Shown here piece by piece: positions 6,221-12,028 of a DNA stretch of 12,028 nucleotides. Source of the stretch: JACVRW01 sp034664005 (GTDB lineage Bacteria; Actinomycetota; Thermoleophilia; Solirubrobacterales; Thermoleophilaceae). The stretch is from contig JAXDIL010000073.1 of assembly GCA_034664005.1 (NCBI GenBank), forward strand, positions 1 through 12,028, given 5' to 3'. Below the pieces are notes generated by a model. The model was not told the origin of the DNA. It ran no database searches and saw nothing but the letters and a program-made list of their open reading frames with translations. How positions within the stretch are numbered: position 1 is the stretch's first letter; every line of letters starts with the position of its first letter. Both the position numbers and the translations under genes were made by a program.

Positions 6221-8517
6221 CAGCCGGCCACGATCACCACATGCAACACCCTCGGTCCGTGAACCCCCTCAACGCGGTCGAGCTCGATGTCGGAGGTCGC
6301 CGACGGGCCCGCCACGAACGTGAGCGGCCTCCCCTCCTTCACCGACTCCTCGAGCCGCCTGACAGCCTCCGGAACGAGCCCCACGACCTGATCCTCCCGG
6401 ACGACGCAGATGTGAAGATCCGGCACGAGCGTAAGCGCCCGCCGGCCCTGCGTGTCTCCGCTGTCGAGCACAAATGCCCCCACCTCGGCGATGGCGGCAG
6501 CGCAGCCCGTGAGGGCGCCGTCGAGCGCGTCCAACTGCTGCACCGAAAGAGCGGCATCCTCGACGAGCCGGAGCTCCCCGGCCCCGCCGGGGGCCTCCCC
6601 CGCGCCTGCACCGCCAGCGCCCACTCCGCCCGCGCCCACTCCGCCCGGGCTCGGCCGCCATTGCTGGGGCAGATCCGTCGGAATCCCGATCCGCTTTGCC
6701 CCCGCGTCCGCTGCGATCCGCGCCACCGTGCTCGCCACCTCGCCCGCTTCCACTCGATGCACCGTGGCGCGGTACTCCGCCACCCGCTCGGCGAACACGG
6801 TCACGATCTCGTCACGTTCCCGTTCGTCCTCTGTGCGGTAGTTCCGCGGAACGTCACCGGGCTCGGCGCCGCGGAGGGCCGCACGGATGCGCTGAAGGAT
6901 GTCGCTCCGGGCGTCGCCGCCGCCGGAGGTCCCGCCTGGAACGCCCCGCCCGTCGATCGTTTCTAACTTTGCCGCGCTATACGCGGTTAAGTCAGAATCG
7001 GTTCGCTCAGCGCGGCCGTCGGCGCCATCCCCGCGGTTCGGCGCGCTTATGGGCGTGGATCCGCGCGTGCGGCGCCACCATTCGCGGAACGTCTCGGGCG
7101 CCGGCGCCGGGAGGTCGCGGGACCTCGTCCAGGCGGCCAGGGGGCCGGGCGCGCGCGGGCTGGTGCGGGCGGCGCCGGCAGCGTCGCCGTGGGCCGTGCC
7201 GGCGCGGGTCGCGGCGCCGCGGGTTAGCGGGCGGGCCGCTGCGCGGGCCAGCTTCTGTGCTCGTTCGTAGCGCTTTCGTGACGAGAAGGTGTGGAAGAGG
7301 GCACGCATGGTGAGCCGCTCGGGGTCGAGCCGCCGGCGCGAGGCGACCTCGCGGGCGCGCAGGTGGGTCAGGAGCCGCGGGATCTCGATCTTGACCGGGC
7401 AGACCTCCGCGCACGCCCCACAGAGGGAGGATGCATAGGGAAGCGACGAGGCGTTGGACGCTTCTGGCGCATTGCCCTCCATGCCGACCAGCTGAGGCGT
7501 CAGGATCGCTCCGATCGGGCCGGGATAGACGGAGCCGTAGGCGTGGCCGCCCACGCGGGCGTAGACGGGGCATACGTTCAGGCACGCGCTGCAGCGGATG
7601 CAGCGGAGGGCCTGGCGGCCGACGTCGTCGGCGAGCGTCTGCACCCGGCCGTTGTCCAGCAGGACCAGGTGGAACTCGCGTGGCCCGTCGCCGGCGACGC
7701 CCGTCCACACCGACGTGTACGGGTTCAGCCGCTCGCCCGTCGAGGAGCGCGGCAGCAGCTGCAGGAAGACCTCCATGTCGCGCCAGCTCGGGATCACCTT
7801 CTCGATCCCCATCACGGTCACGAGCACCTCGGGCAGCGTCGTGCACATCCGCCCGTTGCCCTCCGACTCGAACACGCAGACGCTGCCGGTCTCCGCCACC
7901 GCGAAGTTCGCGCCGCTCACCCCGACCCGCGCGGAGAGGAACTTCGCGCGCAGGTGGAGGCGGGCCGCCTCGGCCAGCGCGGCCGGCTCGTCCGTGAGCT
8001 CGTCGAGCCCCAGCTCGCGCCGGAAGATGTCCCTGATCTCGGCGCGGTTGCGGTGGATCGCCGGAACGAGGATGTGCGAGGGGAAGTCGTCGTCGAGCTG
8101 GATGATCAGCTCGGCGAGGTCGGTCTCGACCGCGTCGATCCCGTCCGCGGCCAGCCGCTCGTTCAACCCGATCTCGTCCGTGGCGATCGACTTGACCTTC
8201 ACGACCTCGTGGGCGTCGTGGGAGTGCGCTATCGCGGCGACGATCGAGCATGCTTCGGTGCTGTCCCTGGCCCAATGGACCACTCCCCCGCGCGACCTCA
8301 CGGCGTCTTCGAGGGTGGTGAGTTGGGTGGCGAGGTCGAGGAGCGCCGAGTCCTTGATCGCTGCGCCGGCCTCCCGCAGCTCCTCCCAGTCGGGCAGCTC
8401 GTCCACGACCCGCCCGCGCTTGTCGCGGATCGTCGACGTGGCCCGCGCCAGGTTGGCGCGCAGCTGGCTGTCCGCGAGCGCCACTCGCGCCGCGGCCGGG
8501 AAGCCACTCAGGGCCAC
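6220..8517 (-). CDS. lutBC: Fused L-lactate oxidation iron-sulfur protein LutB-LutC
   Basis: This 765-residue protein joins two normally separate subunits of the LutABC complex, which oxidises L-lactate to pyruvate. Residues 1-485 match LutB: a LUD domain (about 55-300) with GSVCVFESEGNGR, then Fe-S motifs C306-x2-C309-x2-C312-x3-C316-P and C366-x2-C369-x3-C373-P, then the LutB C-terminal region ending GPLAAWTRSRDLPAP and FREWW. A linker (about 486-536) leads to a LutC-type LUD domain (537-765) with SDILQRIRAAL, AFVLDSGDTQGRR and GPSATSDIELDRVEGVHGP. No ATG, GTG or TTG codon occurs in frame between residues 461 and 571, so LutC is not independently started near its domain boundary. The start is GTG 8517, with GAGGAGGA just upstream and a 10-bp overlap with lutA. 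The frame is open further upstream, but that part is lutA shadow. The LutC domain carries a Gly/Ala-rich insert (623-648). Confidence 0.93.
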   Translation of the reverse strand: MALSGFPAAARVALADSQLRANLARATSTIRDKRGRVVDELPDWEELREAGAAIKDSALLDLATQLTTLEDAVRSRGGVVHWARDSTEACSIVAAIAHSHDAHEVVKVKSIATDEIGLNERLAADGIDAVETDLAELIIQLDDDFPSHILVPAIHRNRAEIRDIFRRELGLDELTDEPAALAEAARLHLRAKFLSARVGVSGANFAVAETGSVCVFESEGNGRMCTTLPEVLVTVMGIEKVIPSWRDMEVFLQLLPRSSTGERLNPYTSVWTGVAGDGPREFHLVLLDNGRVQTLADDVGRQALRCIRCSACLNVCPVYARVGGHAYGSVYPGPIGAILTPQLVGMEGNAPEASNASSLPYASSLCGACAEVCPVKIEIPRLLTHLRAREVASRRRLDPERLTMRALFHTFSSRKRYERAQKLARAAARPLTRGAATRAGTAHGDAAGAARTSPRAPGPLAAWTRSRDLPAPAPETFREWWRRTRGSTPISAPNRGDGADGRAERTDSDLTAYSAAKLETIDGRGVPGGTSGGGDARSDILQRIRAALRGAEPGDVPRNYRTEDERERDEIVTVFAERVAEYRATVHRVEAGEVASTVARIAADAGAKRIGIPTDLPQQWRPSPGGVGAGGVGAGGAGAGEAPGGAGELRLVEDAALSVQQLDALDGALTGCAAAIAEVGAFVLDSGDTQGRRALTLVPDLHICVVREDQVVGLVPEAVRRLEESVKEGRPLTFVAGPSATSDIELDRVEGVHGPRVLHVVIVAG
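6602..6646. repeat. 15-bp tandem repeat coding for a Gly/Ala loop in the LutC domain
   Basis: Two perfect head-to-tail copies of the 15-mer GCGCCCACTCCGCCC lie at 6617-6631 and 6632-6646, preceded by a degenerate third copy at 6602-6616. The unit is a multiple of three, so the frame is kept. On the coding (minus) strand it yields GVGAG, GVGAG, GAGAG (residues about 627-640 of LutBC). It looks like a slippage-prone expansion in a surface loop. Confidence 0.8.
6972..6986. repeat. Short inverted repeat in the lower-GC LutB-LutC linker
   Basis: CCGCG and CGCGG arms of five bases flank a CTATA loop. It sits between the two TTA codons of the linker, where 25 of 50 bases (6961-7010) are G/C by hand count, well below the neighbouring sequence. 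The arms are short and may be chance; no function is assigned. Confidence 0.3.
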
Positions 8518-9203
8518 GGGTCCTCCTCGGTCGAGGCGAGGATCTCCGCGAGGTGAACGGTGCGGACCCCCGCACGGCCGCGCGTGAGCCCGCCGCCGAT
8601 ATGCATGAGGCACGACGAGTCGACCGCGCACAGCACCTCGGCGCGTGTGTCCAGCACGTTGTGGATCTTGTCGGAGAGCATCGCCGTCGAGACGTCCGCG
8701 TTCTTCACCGCGAACGTCCCTCCGAACCCGCAGCACTCGAGCGCGTCCGGCAGATCGACGAGCTCCATCCCGCGTACTGACGCGAGCAGCCGCTCCGGGC
8801 GATCGCCGAGCCGAAGCGACCGCAGCGAGTGGCAGGTCGGGTGGTAGGTCACCCGGTGCGGGTAGTACGCGCCCACGTCGTCCACGGCGAGCACGTCGAC
8901 CAGGAACTCCGTCAGCTCGTATACCGGCGGCCCGTCTTCGCCGAGCTGCTCGCGCACCATCCCGGCGCAGGATGCGGACGGCGTGACGACGGCCTCGTAG
9001 CCGTCGAACACGGCGCCCAGCCGCCGCGCCAGCGCCAGCCCCTCGTCGGCGAAGCCGCTGTTCGTGTGCATCTGGCCGCAGCAGGTCTGCTCGTCCGGAA
9101 ACTCGACCTCCACCCCGAGCCGTTCGAGCACGCGAACGACCGCTTGTCCCGTCGATGGGAAGAGCGTGTCCCCCAGGCAGGTAACGAACAGGCCGACGCG
9201 CAC
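8508..9203 (-). CDS. lutA: L-lactate oxidation protein LutA (CCG-domain iron-sulfur protein)
   Basis: This 231-residue protein is the LutA/YkgE subunit of the LutABC L-lactate oxidation complex, related to the CCG-domain subunits of heterodisulfide reductase and glycolate oxidase GlcF. It has two CCG modules: C9, C41-C42-G and C79 (SASC), then C124, C157-C158-G-F-G-G and C198 (SSCLMHIGG). These cysteines are expected to bind iron-sulfur clusters. The start is GTG 9203, fixed on the upstream side by an in-frame TGA two codons before it; the opening VRVGLFVTCLGD matches the family N-terminus. No close Shine-Dalgarno sequence is seen (AGGGGAAA lies too far upstream), so translation may be weak or leaderless. 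It is the first gene of the minus-strand operon and overlaps lutBC by 10 bp. Length is close to B. subtilis LutA. Confidence 0.95.
   Translation of the reverse strand: MRVGLFVTCLGDTLFPSTGQAVVRVLERLGVEVEFPDEQTCCGQMHTNSGFADEGLALARRLGAVFDGYEAVVTPSASCAGMVREQLGEDGPPVYELTEFLVDVLAVDDVGAYYPHRVTYHPTCHSLRSLRLGDRPERLLASVRGMELVDLPDALECCGFGGTFAVKNADVSTAMLSDKIHNVLDTRAEVLCAVDSSCLMHIGGGLTRGRAGVRTVHLAEILASTEEDPWP
8521..8528 (-). promoter_or_regulatory. Ribosome binding site of lutBC
   Basis: GAGGAGGA on the minus strand, inside the end of lutA, lies three bases before the GTG at 8517. It selects that start over the longer open frame upstream, whose sequence is only a shadow of lutA. Confidence 0.7.
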
Positions 9204-9268
9204 TGTTCAGGAGTTTCCCCTATGAGGGGGGCGGGCAAGCCAAGCACAGCTACCGAGGGAGGGGCACC
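9204..9268. promoter_or_regulatory. Divergent promoter/operator region between lutA and the lactate permease gene
   Basis: This 65-bp gap is the only non-coding stretch separating the two divergent lactate transcription units, so both promoters must lie here or extend into the flanking genes. A small inverted repeat CCCCT-ATG-AGGGG occupies 9217-9229 near the middle and is the best candidate for a regulator site. No convincing -35/-10 pair was found on either strand. No regulator gene (LutR or other GntR type) lies in the window. Promoter function follows from the layout; operator identity is a guess. Confidence 0.5.
9255..9264 (+). promoter_or_regulatory. Ribosome binding site of the lactate permease gene
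   Basis: The purine-rich GAGGGAGGGG lies four bases before the GTG at 9269 and supports that start. It is one of the strongest such sites in the window. Confidence 0.65.
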
Positions 9269-10954
9269 GTGTACACCCAGGACTTCAATCCGGTTTCGGA
9301 TTCGCTCGGCCTCACGGCGATTTTCGCCGTCCTGCCAGTCGTGACCCTGTTCGTGCTGCTGGGCGGCCTGAAGATGAAGGCGCAGTGGGCCGCGCTGATC
9401 TCGCTCGGCATGGCGATGGCGGTCGCGCTGATCGTCTACGGCATGCCTGTCGGCCAGACGGTCCTGTCCGCCAGCGAGGGCGCCGTGTTCGGCTTCTTCC
9501 CGATCATGTGGATCGTGATCATGGCGCTCTGGGTCTACAACATGACCGTCGAAACGGGGCACTTCGCCGTGCTGCGCAGATCCTTCGGCGCCATCTCCGA
9601 GGACCAGCGGGTCCAGGCGGTGATCGTCGCGTTCTGCTTTGGCGCGCTGATGGAAGCGCTCGCAGGGTTCGGAACGCCCGTGGCGATCAGCTCGGTGATG
9701 CTGATCGGGCTCGGCTTCCGGCCGATCAAGGCCGCATCGATCGCGCTCGTCGCCAACACCGCGCCCGTCGCGTTCGGCGCGATCGCAATCCCGATCGTCA
9801 CGTTGTCCGAGATCACCGGCCTCGACAAGGGCGACCTCGGCTCGATGGTCGGCCGTCAGACGCCCTTCCTGGCGCTGATCGTGCCGTTGATCCTGATCGC
9901 GATGGTCGACGGGACACGCGGTATCAGGCAGGCCTGGCCCGTCGCCGTTGTCGGCGGCCTCGCCTTTGCGATCGGCCAGTTCGCCTGCTCGAACTTCATC
10001 TCGGTGGAGGTCACGGACATCGTCGCCGCGCTCTTCGCCACCGCGTGCATCGTGGGCCTGCTGCGCGTATGGACGCCCGGCGAGCCGCTCATCGCCGAGG
10101 AGTCCGCGTCGGCCGGGCGCCAGCGGCCGGCCGCGGCGGGGGCGTCGATGCACGATCCTGCGATGGAGCAGGAGATCGCTCGCAGGGACGGCACCCGCAG
10201 GGACCGCGCCGGCGACATCCTGCGCGCCTACGCGCCGTACCTGATCATCATCGCCGTGCTGTCGATCGCGCAGATCCCGGCGGTCAAGGAGGCGCTCGCG
10301 AAGTCGCCCTGGACGACGACGTTCGACTGGCCGGGGCTCGACGTGCGCACTCCGGACGGCGAGGCGCTCAGCACGCAAACGTTCAACGTCAACTGGCTGC
10401 CCGCGGCGGGCACCCTGCTGCTGATCTCGGGGCTGATCACCATGGCGGTGCTCAGGGTCTCGCCTGCGCGCGCCGTGCGCGTGCTCGCGGCGACGGTCAA
10501 TCAGCTCAAGTGGGCGATCGTGACAGTGATGTCGGTCCTGGCGCTGGCCTACGTGATGAACCAGTCCGGGCAGACGATCACGCTAGGCCTGTGGGCCGCG
10601 GGCGCGGGCTCGTTCTTCGCGTTCCTGTCGCCGCTGATCGGCTGGCTGGGGGTTTCGGTCACGGGCTCGGACACATCGTCCAACGCCCTGTTCGGGGCGC
10701 TGCAGGTGACCGCCGCGAAGGACGCCGGCATCTCACAAACGCTGCTGGCGGCCGCGAACAGCTCGGGCGGCGTGCTCGGCAAGATGATCTCGCCGCAGAA
10801 CCTCGCGATCGGGGCCGCCGCGGTGGGCATGGCCGGCCAGGAGGGCGACCTCTTCCGTAAGGTGCTCGGCTGGAGTCTCGTGCTCGTCCTCCTGATGAGC
10901 GTGATCGTGTACCTGCAATCCACGGCGGTGTTGGACTGGATGGTCGTGAAGTGA
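9269..10954 (+). CDS. lctP: L-lactate permease, LctP family
   Basis: This 561-residue transporter is of the LctP/LldP family, which imports lactate (often L- and D-lactate and glycolate) with protons across the cytoplasmic membrane. Length is typical of the family. The chain has about 12 or more hydrophobic segments. The hallmark region GALMEALAGFGTPVAISSVM (about 127-146) and PVAFGAIAIPIVTLSEITGL (about 166-185) match LctP proteins closely, as does the late stretch with GSDTSSNALFGALQVTAA and SSGGVLGKMISPQNLAIGAA. A polar cytoplasmic loop with many Arg, Glu and Ala residues occupies about 271-311. It starts at GTG 9269 behind a strong ribosome site, diverges from lutA, and overlaps the next gene by 4 bp (GTGA). 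The context of two lactate oxidation systems supports lactate as the substrate. Confidence 0.95.
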   Translation: MYTQDFNPVSDSLGLTAIFAVLPVVTLFVLLGGLKMKAQWAALISLGMAMAVALIVYGMPVGQTVLSASEGAVFGFFPIMWIVIMALWVYNMTVETGHFAVLRRSFGAISEDQRVQAVIVAFCFGALMEALAGFGTPVAISSVMLIGLGFRPIKAASIALVANTAPVAFGAIAIPIVTLSEITGLDKGDLGSMVGRQTPFLALIVPLILIAMVDGTRGIRQAWPVAVVGGLAFAIGQFACSNFISVEVTDIVAALFATACIVGLLRVWTPGEPLIAEESASAGRQRPAAAGASMHDPAMEQEIARRDGTRRDRAGDILRAYAPYLIIIAVLSIAQIPAVKEALAKSPWTTTFDWPGLDVRTPDGEALSTQTFNVNWLPAAGTLLLISGLITMAVLRVSPARAVRVLAATVNQLKWAIVTVMSVLALAYVMNQSGQTITLGLWAAGAGSFFAFLSPLIGWLGVSVTGSDTSSNALFGALQVTAAKDAGISQTLLAAANSSGGVLGKMISPQNLAIGAAAVGMAGQEGDLFRKVLGWSLVLVLLMSVIVYLQSTAVLDWMVVK

Positions 10955-12028
10955 CGAACGGCTCGCTCCTCGAGCGGCTGAAGGGCATAGTCGGGAGCGA
11001 GCAAGTCGTCACCCACGAGAGGCAGCTCGCCACCTACGAGTCCGACGGGCTGCTGCAGTACGCGGCGACCCCGCTAGCGGTCGTGCTGCCGGGAACGGCC
11101 GACGAGGTCGCTGCCGTGGTGCGCGCCTGCCACGAGGCGGAGGTGCCGTGGGTCGCTCGCGGCGCCGGGTCCGGCCTCTCCGGCGGCGCGCTCCCGGTCG
11201 AGGAGGGCGTGCTGATCGCACTTTCGCGGATGCGGCGCATCCTCGAGGTGGACGTGCCGAACGGACGGGTGCTGGTGGAGCCCGGGGTGACGAACATCGC
11301 GGTGTCCCAGGCGGTCGCGCCCACGCACTTCTTCCCGCCCGACCCGTCCAGCCAGATCGTCTGCACGATCGGCGGCAACGTGGCCGAGAACTCGGGCGGC
11401 GCGCACTGCTTCAAGTACGGCTTCACCACGAACTACGTGACCGGCCTCGACGTGGTGCTCCCGGACGGCACCGAGGTGTCGCTCGGCGGGCCTGAGCTCG
11501 ACCATCCTGGCTACGACCTCCTGGGCGCGTTCGTCGGCTCGGAGGGCACGCTCGGCATCGCCACGCGCATCTGGCTGCGCGTGATCCCGAAGCCGGAGGC
11601 GGTGCGCACGCTCGTGGCCTTCTTCGGCTCGACCGTCGAGGCCGGCGAGGTCGTCTCGAAGATCGTCTCCGAGGGGATCGTCCCGGGCGCCATCGAGATG
11701 ATGGACAACCTCTCCATCCGCGCGGCCGAGGGGGCGACCAAGGCGGGCTATCCCGTGGATGCCGGCGCGGCGCTCGTGGTCGAGCTGGACGGCTCCGAGG
11801 CGGAGTGCGACGCCCGCTTCGAGCACGTGATCGAGATGTGCGGCGGGGCCGACAGCGTGCGCGTGGCCCAGGACGAGGCCGAGCGCGAGCTGATCTGGCG
11901 TACGCGCAAGGCGGCCTTCGCCGCGATGGGACGGATCGCGCCGAACTACTACGTGCAGGACAGCGTGATCCCGCGGACCTGCCTCAGCGAGGTGCTCGCC
12001 GAGATCGACGAGCTGGCGAAGACACACG
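10951..12028 (+). CDS. glcD: FAD-linked oxidase, GlcD type (D-lactate/glycolate dehydrogenase), 3' end outside window
   Basis: The first 359 residues are visible, of roughly 450-500 expected. The frame stays open to the window edge. It belongs to the VAO/PCMH flavoprotein family: FAD-binding segments ARGAGSGLSGGAL (69-81), PPDPSSQIVCTIGGNVAENSGG (129-150) with the HCFKYG that follows, GLDVVLPDG (165-173) and GAFVGSEGTLGI (192-203). The segments after about residue 215, including QDSVIPR (336-342), belong to the FAD-oxidase C-terminal domain. These match the GlcD subunit of glycolate oxidase and related D-lactate dehydrogenases; the substrate cannot be chosen from sequence alone. The GTG start at 10951 overlaps the permease stop (GTGA), so the two are translationally coupled. 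This pairing with a lactate carrier favours D-lactate or glycolate oxidation. GlcE/GlcF-type partners might follow beyond the window. Confidence 0.92.
   Translation, partial: MTNGSLLERLKGIVGSEQVVTHERQLATYESDGLLQYAATPLAVVLPGTADEVAAVVRACHEAEVPWVARGAGSGLSGGALPVEEGVLIALSRMRRILEVDVPNGRVLVEPGVTNIAVSQAVAPTHFFPPDPSSQIVCTIGGNVAENSGGAHCFKYGFTTNYVTGLDVVLPDGTEVSLGGPELDHPGYDLLGAFVGSEGTLGIATRIWLRVIPKPEAVRTLVAFFGSTVEAGEVVSKIVSEGIVPGAIEMMDNLSIRAAEGATKAGYPVDAGAALVVELDGSEAECDARFEHVIEMCGGADSVRVAQDEAERELIWRTRKAAFAAMGRIAPNYYVQDSVIPRTCLSEVLAEIDELAKTH

Noticed and set aside
6602..6646. The 15-bp repeats as a CRISPR or mobile-element end
   Set aside because: The units are contiguous with no spacers and stay in frame inside the LutC domain, so a coding tandem duplication explains them.
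7291..8556. A 421-codon plus-strand open frame opposite lutBC
   Set aside because: The opposite strand encodes conserved Fe-S and LUD motifs in the same span. This frame has only biased composition.
8518..8736. Extension of lutBC upstream to an earlier start at 8736
   Set aside because: The extra 73 residues are Arg/Gly-rich and overlap conserved lutA sequence, whereas GTG 8517 has a strong ribosome site and matches the LutB N-terminus.
8912..10378. A 488-codon minus-strand open frame covering the lutA-lctP gap and half of the permease gene
   Set aside because: Low-complexity Arg/Asp/His composition and no motifs; it is an antisense shadow of lctP. Its 3' end reads lutA in the wrong frame.

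Overview
The window is very GC-rich coding DNA with G/C at most third codon positions, frequent GTG and TTG starts, and genes packed with 1-14 bp overlaps. Together with a LutB that resembles Gram-positive homologues, this suggests a high-GC actinobacterium, perhaps from a deep lineage such as Thermoleophilia/Solirubrobacterales. That placement is inference; no rRNA or other phylogenetic marker is present. No tRNA, rRNA, insertion sequence, phage gene or CRISPR array was seen, and almost every base lies in a gene.

Layout. Positions 1-5107 carry five genes on the plus strand: the 3' end of a SAM-dependent methyltransferase, a 12-helix polysaccharide flippase overlapping it, a BCP-type peroxiredoxin, an uncharacterised protein with hotdog-thioesterase features, and a 759-residue molybdopterin oxidoreductase. 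The first two look like the tail of a surface-polysaccharide locus; the next three may be co-transcribed but have no obvious shared pathway. Positions 5048-9203 are on the minus strand and, read in transcription order, run lutA, a fused lutB-lutC, fmt (methionyl-tRNA formyltransferase) and a small four-CxxC zinc-ribbon protein whose gene end overlaps the molybdopterin gene tail to tail. Positions 9269-12028 are again on the plus strand: an L-lactate permease (lctP/lldP) coupled by a 4-bp overlap to a GlcD-type FAD oxidase that runs off the window.

How the genes work together. The centre of interest is a lactate-utilisation locus arranged around one 65-bp divergent intergenic region. One arm (lutA-lutBC) should oxidise L-lactate to pyruvate through iron-sulfur and LUD-domain proteins. 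The other arm imports lactate and, through the GlcD-like flavoprotein, probably oxidises D-lactate or glycolate. The module could therefore handle both stereoisomers. Its oddities are the LutB-LutC fusion, with a lower-GC linker that contains two TTA codons and no usable internal start, a Gly/Ala repeat loop inside the LutC domain, and fmt coupled directly to lutBC by a TGATG junction.

I did not find a wholly new system. The best leads are the fused LutBC architecture and its link to fmt, the unassigned molybdoenzyme, and the peroxiredoxin/hotdog pair.
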